From Deltaproteobacteria bacterium (GTDB lineage Bacteria; Desulfobacterota; Syntrophia; Syntrophales; Smithellaceae), in the NCBI GenBank assembly GCA_011046295.1, contig DSAV01000191.1:1-9436 (forward strand): a stretch of 9,436 nucleotides of DNA, read 5' to 3'. The notes under the pieces are model-generated. The model was not told where the DNA came from and did no database searches. It saw only the letters and a list, made by a program, of their open reading frames with translations. The position numbers and the translations under genes were made by a program. The stretch's first letter is position 1. Each line of letters begins with the position of its first letter. Shown here in pieces: positions 1 to 6,677 of this stretch.

Positions 1-27
1 ATTATATGCCAAACAGGACGGGCTTTT

Positions 28-51
28 AAAAAATACTATTACGTGAATAGT
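28..51 (-). terminator. Candidate intrinsic terminator after the small lipoprotein gene
   Basis: Read on the minus strand, a 6-bp stem (ACTATT/AATAGT, 5-base loop, positions 35-51) is followed at once by A and six T (34-28). It lies about 55 bases past the stop codon of the minus-strand lipoprotein gene, in the right orientation to end its transcript. The stem is AT-rich and so weak. The call is inference from shape and position. Confidence 0.4.
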
Positions 52-104
52 GATTAAAGTAATAATAGTTATTTGTCAAGAATATTTATGATAATTTCAT
101 TTAA

Positions 105-674
105 TCAGTAGGGCGACACGGATTTGGCGATATATTCGGCTATCAATTTTCCCAGAACGGATGGCATTTCGCGCTCAGAGACTTTAAGGCCGGGTGAAGT
201 CGGAATATCCGCCGTGGATAAAGTGATTTTTCGCAAAGCATTTCTTGTTTTCGCGTCTATGAGCAAAACTTCCGCGGTCATTGCCGATTTTTCCCTTGGG
301 GCTCCGGTCACGCTAAGCGCGGATGAACTGGCCAGCCTTAACCTCGTTATGCGTGTACGAACAATGAGCGCGTGGGTTTCCCGCGATGTGCTGGTATGCG
401 CTTTTTGTATTATAGGAGCGGCGTTATATTTCAAAAGTTCGTTCATCGCCGTGGCTTCGCAGGTGAGGATGATTTGCGGATATTCTTTTTGTAAATCATG
501 AGCGACTTCGAATTTCTGCAAAATTATTTTTTTATAAACCTTTTCCAGCGGCGGATATTTTTCATCCGGGGGCTTGACAGGTATTAGTTTGGCGCAGGAA
601 ATTAAAATTAGTATGCAAACAACGGCGCTTGGCAAAAAAATAATATATTTTTGAAATATTGCATTTTTCTTCAA
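105..674 (-). CDS. Small lipoprotein of unknown function, TTG start
   Basis: Unrecognised 189-residue protein predicted to be exported and lipidated. Residues 1-26 form a lipoprotein signal: Lys at 2-3, a hydrophobic run around 11-25, then lipobox LISC with the acylated Cys at 27. Position +2 is Ala, so by the usual rule it should go to the outer membrane facing the periplasm. The mature part has a Pro/Lys-rich linker, then an alternating hydrophobic pattern (an 'HALIVRTRITRLRLA' stretch near 100-115 and 'MTAEVLLIDAKTRNALRKITL' near 131-151) typical of small beta-rich periplasmic domains. The start codon is TTG: there is no in-frame ATG before the signal, and GGCGAGG (689-683 on the minus strand) sits 8 bases upstream as ribosome binding site. 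It is transcribed alone and divergently from the DUF4301 gene. The overall pattern resembles DUF4410-like or similar lipoproteins, but I could not establish a family. Confidence 0.85.
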   Translation of the reverse strand: MKKNAIFQKYIIFLPSAVVCILILISCAKLIPVKPPDEKYPPLEKVYKKIILQKFEVAHDLQKEYPQIILTCEATAMNELLKYNAAPIIQKAHTSTSRETHALIVRTRITRLRLASSSALSVTGAPREKSAMTAEVLLIDAKTRNALRKITLSTADIPTSPGLKVSEREMPSVLGKLIAEYIAKSVSPY

Positions 675-695
675 AAATAATACCTCGCCTTAATT

Positions 696-701
696 ATTAT
701 A
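696..701 (-). promoter_or_regulatory. Candidate -10 element for the small lipoprotein gene
   Basis: The minus strand carries a perfect TATAAT at 701-696, just upstream of the GGCGAGG ribosome binding site (689-683) of the TTG-started lipoprotein gene. At 16-17 bp spacing the -35 region (about 718-724) reads AGGAAG or TAGGAA, a poor match. The leader would be very short, since the box is only about 22 bases from the start codon. Confidence 0.3.
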
Positions 702-796
702 ATCGCTGAATTACGCTCTTCCTATAATAAAATATCGATAAAAACAATGTTTAAATATTACCGATAAAGATATATGTTAATACAATTTTCGTGAAG

Positions 797-822
797 CTGG
801 TTCTTGCCAACTTGCAAGCCAG
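797..822 (+). other. Hairpin in the leader of the DUF4301 gene
   Basis: CTGG (797-800), a TT bulge, then CTTGC (803-807) can pair with GCAAG (814-818) and CCAG (819-822) around the loop CAACTT. That makes a 9-bp interrupted stem ending 33 bases before the preferred DUF4301 start at 856. It is more GC-rich than the surrounding intergenic DNA and has no T-tract after it, so it looks more like a leader RNA structure or an operator than a terminator. Function unknown. Confidence 0.35.
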
Positions 823-855
823 ATGTTACTGATAAATAATAAAGGATGGTGTGGC

Positions 856-2379
856 ATGGGAAATAAATATAAATTTACAAGTCAGGACATTGCGCAGATT
901 CGGGAGATGGGTTTGAAAACCCGCGATGTGGAAAAACAACTTTCAATTTACAGGCGCGGAATAAATTATCTCGCGTTAAACAGGCCGTGCAAGATTAATG
1001 ATGGAATTATTTCTTTAGGGACGCAACAAAAGAAGGAACTTGTCAGGCTCTATGAGCAAGAATCAAAATATAACAAGATAATTAAGTTTGTTCCCGCTTC
1101 CGGCGCGGCCAGCCGAATGTTTGCTGATTGGCATGCGCTGATAAAAGATAAAAGTATTGCCGAAAAACCTTTGGAAAAGGAAATAATAAAAAAAATCAAA
1201 AAAATGCCTTTTATACCGTTGATTGAGAAAGACGACTACGGTCAACGGTTACTGAAAGTTAAAGATATGAAAGGCCTGCTGAAGTTTATCCTGTTTCCCG
1301 ACGGATTAAATTACAGCTGGCTGCCTAAGGCTCTTATTCCTTTTCATCTATATGATGGAAAAGATATACGCACGGCGATTGAGGAGCATATATACGAGGC
1401 GGCAAGTTATATAACCAATTCCCGGGGAGTATGCCGTCTCCATTTTACAGTGTCAGAAGAACATAAAAATATAATTGCCTCCTGGCTTGCTAAGATAAAG
1501 AAAATATATGAAGAGAAATGCCGGGTTAAATTCAAAATTGATTTATCCGTGCAGTCCGCGTCAACAAATATTATTGCGGTGGATGAAAATAATATGCCGT
1601 TTCGGGATGAAAATGGGATGCTTGTATTTCGTCCCGGCGGCCATGGCGCACTGCTGGAAAACCTGAACAAACTTGATGCGGATTTGATATTCGTAAGGAA
1701 TATCGATAATGTCGTTCCCTCAAATATATTGAAAAAAATTCTTCCTTATAAAAAAATGCTGGGAGGGTTTGCCATAAGGCTTCGCCAGGATATTTTTGAG
1801 ATACTCAACAAACTGGAGAAGGACGAATATAAAGGCAAAATGGATTTACTTGCCCGGCATTGCAATAAAAATTTTAATATTATTTTTGAATCGGGGTTTC
1901 ACAAGCTGACAGAAAAACAAAAAAAACGCAGAATTATCCTTGCTTTAAATCGTCCGTTGCGTGTATGCGCCATGGTGCGCAATGTTGGTGAGCCGGGAGG
2001 AGGACCGTTTTGGATAAATGAAAAGAACAGCACTCAAAGCCTTCAAATAGTCGAGGGCGCTCATGTTAATAAGGCTGATGCTTCTCAGTTGCAGATATGG
2101 TCGCGGGCGTCATACTTTAATCCGGTGGACATGGTATGCTGCATAAAGAATCATCGCGGCGAAAAATATGATTTGAAAAAATACGTCGATACTGATGCTT
2201 TTTTAATCAGTTTGAAAAATGAAAAAGGACACAAGATTAAAGCTCAGGAAATGCCGGGCTTGTGGAATGGCGCAATGGCGCGCTGGAATACAGTGTTCGT
2301 GGAGCTGCCGCTTATAGTATTCAATCCGGTGAAAACTGTTTATGATCTTTTGCGCAGTCAGCATCAGGCGCACAAATAG
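856..2379 (+). CDS. DUF4301 family protein, possible sugar-nucleotidyltransferase-like enzyme
   Basis: A 507-residue cytoplasmic protein that I recognise as DUF4301, a family with no assigned reaction. The ATG at 856 is chosen over 823 because AAAGGA (841-846) lies 9 bases before it and 'KFTSQDIAQI' then opens the conserved part. Visible motifs: FVPASGAASRMF at 78-89; SVQSASTNIIAVD at 231-243; FRPGGHGALLENL at 258-270; FVRNIDN at 279-285; NVGEPGGGPFW at 376-386; QIVEGAHVNK at 397-406; and FNPVKTVYDLL at 489-499. The first resembles the nucleotide-binding loop of GT-A nucleotidyltransferases. The GGHG-L-FVRNIDN arrangement resembles the PPGHGD and NxDN motifs of UDP-sugar pyrophosphorylases, so an NTP:sugar transferase-like fold is inferred. 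There is no signal peptide or membrane segment. It stands alone on this strand and converges on the thiolase gene with a 10-bp gap and no room for a separate terminator. Confidence 0.9.
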   Translation: MGNKYKFTSQDIAQIREMGLKTRDVEKQLSIYRRGINYLALNRPCKINDGIISLGTQQKKELVRLYEQESKYNKIIKFVPASGAASRMFADWHALIKDKSIAEKPLEKEIIKKIKKMPFIPLIEKDDYGQRLLKVKDMKGLLKFILFPDGLNYSWLPKALIPFHLYDGKDIRTAIEEHIYEAASYITNSRGVCRLHFTVSEEHKNIIASWLAKIKKIYEEKCRVKFKIDLSVQSASTNIIAVDENNMPFRDENGMLVFRPGGHGALLENLNKLDADLIFVRNIDNVVPSNILKKILPYKKMLGGFAIRLRQDIFEILNKLEKDEYKGKMDLLARHCNKNFNIIFESGFHKLTEKQKKRRIILALNRPLRVCAMVRNVGEPGGGPFWINEKNSTQSLQIVEGAHVNKADASQLQIWSRASYFNPVDMVCCIKNHRGEKYDLKKYVDTDAFLISLKNEKGHKIKAQEMPGLWNGAMARWNTVFVELPLIVFNPVKTVYDLLRSQHQAHK

Positions 2380-2389
2380 CTATACGAAG

Positions 2390-3361
2390 TTAAATCAGAA
2401 AGAGTTCAAAATCTTCTCGCGATGCGGCCTTGGCTGTGATCGTGAAGGACATTTGTCCGCGGCGGCAAATAACAATACATTCAGTATCAGGCGGCGCGTC
2501 GGAATAACGGACGCAAAGTGCGGCCGCCCTGCGTGTTGCTTCTTCTTTCCCGTAGGGAATAATTACATAAGGGCCGGGAAATTCCGACATGGTCAACGTC
2601 ATGTCATCGTCACAAGTCAAATTATGTAATTTCATATTGTCTTTGACATTTCTGCCGACGATAATTTTTGTGTTATCTTCCAGACGAAAGTGCCGGCCAT
2701 ACTTTAGAAGTTCGAAATCCCTGATTTGCCTGTCTTCATTGTGCGCGAATAAATCACGCAAGCGGCGCGAAAACATCGGATCGGTAAGCAGGCATCCACC
2801 GGCCGGCGGCGGATATTTAACGATGCCTAATTCTTCAGCAAGGAGCATCTGATCTTTTCGTCTCCGTCCGGATATGCCCAGAAGTTTGGATCGGTCGATG
2901 ATGCCTTCTGATTCAGCTTTTATCGGGTTCAGCAGTTTGGCCGAAAGAGGCCGGAGAATGTATTCAGCATAACCGGAATTTTTGGCGACAATGTGCAGGG
3001 ACTGTTTTGTTTGAGACATGGGGCGCTGGCCCAGGACTTCTCCGGTTATAATAAAATCGGCGCCTAAAGCCTCCATTTTTTTCCCCGCATTTTTAAGCAT
3101 AAGTGTATGGCAATCAATGCAAGGGTTCATGTATTTACCGTAGCCGTAACGCGGTGCTTTGAGCATCTGCAGGTGTTCTTGGGTAATATCTTCAATCAGC
3201 AGGGGAAGATTTATTTGTTTCGCTCCCATTTTGGCTTTACCCGAATCAAAAAAAGGCGTGGTAAAGGCAAGGCAAATAACGTCAATACCAAGGTTGGAAA
3301 CCAGCTTGGCGGCCAGCATGCTGTCCAGGCCGCCGGAAAGAAGTGCGATGGATTTGAACAT
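2390..3361 (-). CDS. PP-loop ThiI/MnmA-like tRNA thiolation enzyme with C-terminal NFACT-R-like domain
   Basis: Probable ATP-dependent RNA sulfur-transfer enzyme, 323 residues. The N-terminal adenylating domain has the PP-loop signature SGGLDS at 9-14, where MnmA and ThiI bind ATP to activate the uridine oxygen. A CxxC pair follows at C81/C84 in NPCIDCH, at the place of the MnmA nucleophile motif; GEVLGQRPMSQ at 107-117 and PPAGGCLLTDP at 185-195 supply a third Cys (C190). Three cysteines so placed match the pattern of iron-sulfur-dependent thiolases. The last ~85 residues (FPGPYVIIPYGKEEATRRAA at 261-280 and onward) resemble the small RNA-binding NFACT-R domain known to be fused to this class. 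It lacks the THUMP and rhodanese domains of classical ThiI. The target nucleoside is unknown. Database names such as 'tRNA 2-thiouridylase' are likely for it, but it is not canonical MnmA (too short, different C-terminus). Confidence 0.85.
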   Translation of the reverse strand: MFKSIALLSGGLDSMLAAKLVSNLGIDVICLAFTTPFFDSGKAKMGAKQINLPLLIEDITQEHLQMLKAPRYGYGKYMNPCIDCHTLMLKNAGKKMEALGADFIITGEVLGQRPMSQTKQSLHIVAKNSGYAEYILRPLSAKLLNPIKAESEGIIDRSKLLGISGRRRKDQMLLAEELGIVKYPPPAGGCLLTDPMFSRRLRDLFAHNEDRQIRDFELLKYGRHFRLEDNTKIIVGRNVKDNMKLHNLTCDDDMTLTMSEFPGPYVIIPYGKEEATRRAAALCVRYSDAPPDTECIVICRRGQMSFTITAKAASREDFELFLI

Positions 3362-3461
3362 GTCTTTTTTCCGATGAGATCATACTTCCAAGTAATTTAA
3401 AGCGCCGCAGATTATTATTCCTCAGCATTTTGCAAACCGAACAATAATAGTTCTAACGGTG

Positions 3462-3484
3462 AAAAATCAGTATCTGACTATACT
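3462..3484 (-). terminator. Weak terminator-like hairpin at the end of the LysM gene
   Basis: On the minus strand AGTAT/ATACT (3484-3480 with 3473-3469) can pair around a 6-base loop and is followed two bases later by five T (3466-3462). The hairpin overlaps the last codons and the stop of the LysM gene. The stem is only 5 bp and AT-rich, so termination there would be inefficient. Some read-through into the thiolase gene 105 bases downstream is possible. Confidence 0.25.
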
Positions 3485-5182
3485 TGCCGACCAAACTTCG
3501 CTAAGTAACCCGCGCAATTGTTCATCAACAGCAAAATTAGTTACATATAAATCATTATTTTTTGCTTTTATTTTGGTGCCGCTGAAACTGAGTGAATATG
3601 GAGCCTGCCTTTTCTCCACTCCGGAAAAAGTGAAGTAGCCGGATACAAACGGAATGTTCATGCTGTTCAATATTTTTTCCATAATGACTTTGGGAGAGTC
3701 TGCATTGCCGACAAAAATCAACGAGTTGCCTTCCTGCGTAAGTACTTCTACGAATTGCGGTGACAATTCCCGCGAATAAACGATATGCGTAAGGTTATCG
3801 TTCTTTACAACAACATCCGCTCTAATGGAAAGATTGAGACCGTCTTTCTCTTTGTCGAAAACCTTGATATCAACATCCTTCTGCGCGTTGAGACCCACTC
3901 CGGTCAATAAAGCATAAGAGAAATCCTTCGCTGAGGTTGTGGGGTAAACCGGCATGACAGGCAGAGAATAAAGTTCTGCGGGTTTTCCTACAAGTCCGTT
4001 TTGCGCTGATATTTCAGTGATAATCAATCCGTTTTTCTGAGCAAAATTTTTAATTGCCGGCGGGAAAAGAACATCGTTTTCATAAAGAATGCGTAATCCT
4101 TGCCTGAGTATTTGTCCTTTTTCGGAATCTGTTGCTGAAATAACCCAGTCAATAAATAATTCTGCGGTAAGGTTATCACCGATTGCCAGGGGCCTGCTTT
4201 GTCTGATCATGTTATAATTTTTGGAATAACTAAACACCTTTCTCAAGATGGAGATGAAATCATCTTTTTTGTCTATTTTAACCAAAAAGTAGTTCGACCA
4301 GTTTTCACTTATGATATTTTTCAAATTATGAGGGGCCCTGTCTTCCAAATCAAGAAAGATGACAGTATTGTCAAAAAATTCAATTACCGGCATTATGGAA
4401 CAATCAATAGTCACTTGGCCTGTTTTAGGTATGGGAAGGTAATAGTTGCCGGTAGATGTGAAGGATGCATTCATCAGTGTAATAACTTGTTTAACCACGG
4501 CAAGACGAACCTCGTCGGGCATGGATATTTTCGCGCGTGCTTCGGCTATTTCCGGCGTGTCAATAATACTTTCTTCTATAATTCTTTCTTCTTCGATTAA
4601 TTTTGGAGTGCGGGCAAAGAAACTTTTTGAAGGCAGCTTGATAATGTCGCCGGCGTAAATTTTGTTGACGTCGGTAATATTGGTGTTCATCGATTTTATG
4701 ATACTTAGCATTTCTTTAATATCGGTTACGTTTCTTAATTCGCGGGTAATGATTTTTATCAGAGTGTCGCCCTTTTTAATATGATACGGCTGAGCGTCAG
4801 TGGATTCGGTGACTTTTTCTAGTAATTTTGCATCCGCCACGGGAACTTTTGGTCTTATTACTCCTGGTTCAGTAAGTGGTCTTCCCGGCAATATAATTTT
4901 CTGCCCGACCCTGAGTTTGTTCACGTCTTCGATGTCGGGATTAAGCTCTTGAATGAGACGGTAATTGTCGGCTAAATCTTTTTCGGTAATTCCGGGAACA
5001 TTTCTGACAATCACGGAAAGAATATCACCCTTTTTTACAGTGTATGTGTACAGGTGTTCTTTGGAAATAGCTGTTTTACTTAAAGTAATTTGTGCTGTGT
5101 CTTCCTTGGCGAAAACAGGTAAAGATAACAAAAAAAAGGATATGAACACAGTAAAAAACATTTTGGAAAATTGCTTAATCAT
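3467..5182 (-). CDS. Secreted protein with two LysM domains and an uncharacterised C-terminal region
   Basis: A 571-residue exported protein. Residues 1-25 are a Sec signal peptide (Lys at 3 and 7, hydrophobic core 9-22, cleavage after VFA). The first LysM domain spans about 45-99 (YTVKKGDILSVI ... LRVGQKIILP) and the second about 132-184 (YHIKKGDTLIKI ... IYAGDIIKLP); LysM binds N-acetylglucosamine-containing glycans, so attachment to peptidoglycan is expected. The long region from about 200 to 571 matches no family I know. It has no transmembrane segment, no lipobox and no hydrolase motif that I can see, and only scattered similarity to mixed alpha/beta periplasmic domains. The start is supported by AGGGGGAAAG just upstream (5196-5187, minus strand). 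It lies 143 bases downstream of the DUF1385 gene on the same strand, so co-transcription is possible but not shown. The name 'LysM peptidoglycan-binding domain-containing protein' is as far as one can go. Confidence 0.9.
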   Translation of the reverse strand: MIKQFSKMFFTVFISFFLLSLPVFAKEDTAQITLSKTAISKEHLYTYTVKKGDILSVIVRNVPGITEKDLADNYRLIQELNPDIEDVNKLRVGQKIILPGRPLTEPGVIRPKVPVADAKLLEKVTESTDAQPYHIKKGDTLIKIITRELRNVTDIKEMLSIIKSMNTNITDVNKIYAGDIIKLPSKSFFARTPKLIEEERIIEESIIDTPEIAEARAKISMPDEVRLAVVKQVITLMNASFTSTGNYYLPIPKTGQVTIDCSIMPVIEFFDNTVIFLDLEDRAPHNLKNIISENWSNYFLVKIDKKDDFISILRKVFSYSKNYNMIRQSRPLAIGDNLTAELFIDWVISATDSEKGQILRQGLRILYENDVLFPPAIKNFAQKNGLIITEISAQNGLVGKPAELYSLPVMPVYPTTSAKDFSYALLTGVGLNAQKDVDIKVFDKEKDGLNLSIRADVVVKNDNLTHIVYSRELSPQFVEVLTQEGNSLIFVGNADSPKVIMEKILNSMNIPFVSGYFTFSGVEKRQAPYSLSFSGTKIKAKNNDLYVTNFAVDEQLRGLLSEVWSASIVRY

Positions 5183-5325
5183 TTTACTTTCCCCCTACAT
5201 TAAAGAAAGTGACATAAAATACAACGCATTTTTTGTTAAAATACTTTAAAAAATAATAAAAGTCAAATGCTTAAAGCAATATTATTTGATTTTTTCGGCC
5301 TTAAGTTTTAAGAAGAAACAAAGTG

Positions 5326-6192
5326 TCAGACAACTTTCTTCATTGCCGCGATGGCTACTTCGATTTGGCTGTCATCAGGTTCGCGGGTGGTAATTTTTTG
5401 CAGCGCGAGTCCCGGCCAGCTAAGAATCTGTACAAGTTTGGAATGGCTGTATTTGGCAGTGAAGCGTATTGCCTCATAAGAAATACCGGCTATAACAGGC
5501 ATCAGAAGTATTTTTAAAAAAACACGGTGAATAAAATCGGGGCGCCCGAGCAGAGAGAAAACAATAATTGATATAAGCATTACAAACAAAATAAAGCTCG
5601 TCCCGCAGCGGGGATGCCTGGTGGAAAAATCCTTCACATTCTGCACGGTCAACTCCTGGCCGTTTTCCCAGGCGAACACGGTTTTATGTTCCGCTCCATG
5701 GTACATGTAAACGCGGCGCATGTCGTTCAAAAGGAGGGTCGAGGCAAGAAAACAAAGAAAAATACTCAAGCGGATGCATCCTTCCAGTAAATTGAGCAAA
5801 AGTAGATTATCAATGTGGTGCTTAATCTGCGTAAAGAAAAATGCCGGCACGACGACGAAGAAAAAAATAGCTACGGTAAAACTGATAACGAAAGAAAGAG
5901 ACATCTCCCATCCTTTCGGCTTTTTTTCTTCTTCGGAAAGAGCGACTTCCGCGGAAAACATCAGCGCTTTTATTCCCACAAACATCATTTCAAAAAGAGT
6001 AATTGTGCCTCTGATAAACAGTATCCCCAGAATTTTATAACGTTTTGTAAGGGGAACGTAATGGCGTTCTTGGAATACAATTTCATTATTCGGGGCGCGC
6101 ACGGCTGATGCTATCTTGTCGCCGTGGCGCATCATTACTCCTTCAATGAGAGCTTGTCCTCCGGCGATATCATTTGACTTTGATTTATTCAT
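5326..6192 (-). CDS. DUF1385 (YqhQ-like) integral membrane protein
   Basis: A 288-residue membrane protein of the DUF1385 family, about the usual size and apparently full length. Family hallmarks are clear: GGQALIEGVMMR at 11-22, YHGAEHKTVFAWE at 164-176, RHPRCGTSF at 192-200, GISYE at 236-240 and the C-terminal PGLALQKITTREPDDSQIEVAI at 260-281. Hydrophobic segments lie near 54-75, 98-121, 139-156, 199-216 and 226-240, giving roughly four to five membrane passes. The conserved His, Glu and Cys (H165, E168, H169, H193, C196) look like metal or active-site residues, but no activity is established for the family. A good minus-strand promoter lies 40-66 bases upstream of the start. In many genomes DUF1385 genes sit next to rpmE/prfA; that linkage is absent in this window. 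Confidence 0.93.
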   Translation of the reverse strand: MNKSKSNDIAGGQALIEGVMMRHGDKIASAVRAPNNEIVFQERHYVPLTKRYKILGILFIRGTITLFEMMFVGIKALMFSAEVALSEEEKKPKGWEMSLSFVISFTVAIFFFVVVPAFFFTQIKHHIDNLLLLNLLEGCIRLSIFLCFLASTLLLNDMRRVYMYHGAEHKTVFAWENGQELTVQNVKDFSTRHPRCGTSFILFVMLISIIVFSLLGRPDFIHRVFLKILLMPVIAGISYEAIRFTAKYSHSKLVQILSWPGLALQKITTREPDDSQIEVAIAAMKKVV

Positions 6193-6231
6193 TTTAATCT
6201 TTCTCTGGAATCATTTTAATTTTAAATGTTC

Positions 6232-6258
6232 ATTATAGCATTTGAAAGTTGCTGTCAA
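6232..6258 (-). promoter_or_regulatory. Sigma70-type promoter for the DUF1385 gene
   Basis: The minus strand shows a perfect TTGACA (6258-6253) and a perfect TATAAT (6237-6232), with TG one base before the -10 box (extended -10, TGCTATAAT). The spacer is 15 bp, shorter than the usual 17, but the extended -10 may compensate. It lies 40 bases upstream of the DUF1385 start and points the right way. Confidence 0.6.
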
Positions 6259-6390
6259 ATCATCATTATGGAAAGCATGTTTTTTGCTGGCTTGAGGCAG
6301 TTAATAATACTACATCTTTTTGAGCAAACTATAATACTTAAGAAAAAATACGTATAAAAAACAAAATAAATGAAACAGTTAAATTGGTTG

Positions 6391-6418
6391 TTGCAAGATT
6401 GGACTTCAATGATATAAT
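6391..6418 (+). promoter_or_regulatory. Sigma70-type promoter for the 75-aa protein / HD nucleotidase cluster
   Basis: TTGCAA (6391-6396), a 16-bp spacer and a perfect TATAAT (6413-6418) lie 31 bases upstream of the ATG at 6450. Transcription would begin around 6425, just before the AAGGGGGTG ribosome binding site (6435-6443). It is the only good plus-strand promoter before the four-gene run ending with mscL and forms a divergent pair with the DUF1385 promoter. A second TATAAT at 6330-6335 has no matching -35 box. Confidence 0.55.
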
Positions 6419-6449
6419 GCGCCGGCATTGTCATAAGGGGGTGTTTCGT

Positions 6450-6677
6450 ATGGCGTCATTGGATTCATCAGACGTATTCATCAAGGAGTATCAGCAGAGA
6501 TTCGAAAAAAAAATCAGGCAAAATGAAATTGAACTGCTGGAATATTGGAAAAATCAATTAGATAGGGTTGTTAGCGCAAGACCGGACAGCATCGCTTCTT
6601 TGCAGACACAAGTTATGAAGCTGTCGGAAATGATGGCTAATCGTATAAAAGTTTTAAAGAAGGGACATGATGGATAG
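6450..6677 (+). CDS. Small hypothetical helical protein, 75 aa
   Basis: I do not recognise this protein. The ATG at 6450 is chosen because AAGGGGGTG (6435-6443) sits 6 bases upstream; the longer reading from a TTG at 6384 would run through the promoter and lacks a ribosome binding site. The 75 residues are highly charged and predicted almost fully helical: 'FIKEYQQRFEKKIRQNEIELLEYW' at about 10-33 and 'SLQTQVMKLSEMMANRIKVLKK' at about 50-71, with a break at PDS (45-47). There is no signal peptide, Cys or metal motif. A helical hairpin or short coiled coil acting as a partner or adaptor is plausible. Its last 11 bases overlap the start of the HD nucleotidase gene, which suggests translational coupling and shared expression. 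Confidence 0.7.
   Translation: MASLDSSDVFIKEYQQRFEKKIRQNEIELLEYWKNQLDRVVSARPDSIASLQTQVMKLSEMMANRIKVLKKGHDG

Noticed and set aside
57..79. Minus-strand TTGACA at 79-74 as a promoter leading out of the left edge
   Set aside because: The -10 position reads TAATCA at 17-bp spacing or TTTAAT at 15 bp, both weak, and the downstream gene is not in view.
124..501. Plus-strand 125-residue open frame opposite the small lipoprotein gene
   Set aside because: It lies inside the better-supported minus-strand lipoprotein, has no ribosome binding site and shows no recognisable protein features.
2342..2629. Plus-strand frames crossing the end of the DUF4301 gene and the thiolase gene (also 2589-2852 and 3107-3400)
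   Set aside because: They are antisense shadows of the thiolase, whose PP-loop and cysteine motifs are unambiguous on the minus strand.
2390..3361. Calling the PP-loop protein MnmA or canonical ThiI
   Set aside because: There is no THUMP or rhodanese domain, the C-terminus differs from the MnmA beta-barrel region and the cysteine pattern is CxxC plus one.
5251..5289. AT-rich hairpins (AAATAATA/TATTATTT and TCAAAT/ATTTGA) between the LysM and DUF1385 genes as a terminator
   Set aside because: The two pairings compete, the stems contain almost no G-C pairs, and such symmetry is expected by chance in DNA this AT-rich.
6268..6357. 29-codon plus-strand open frame in the divergent promoter region
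   Set aside because: It has no ribosome binding site, low-complexity AT-rich codons and overlaps the promoter area; no support for coding.
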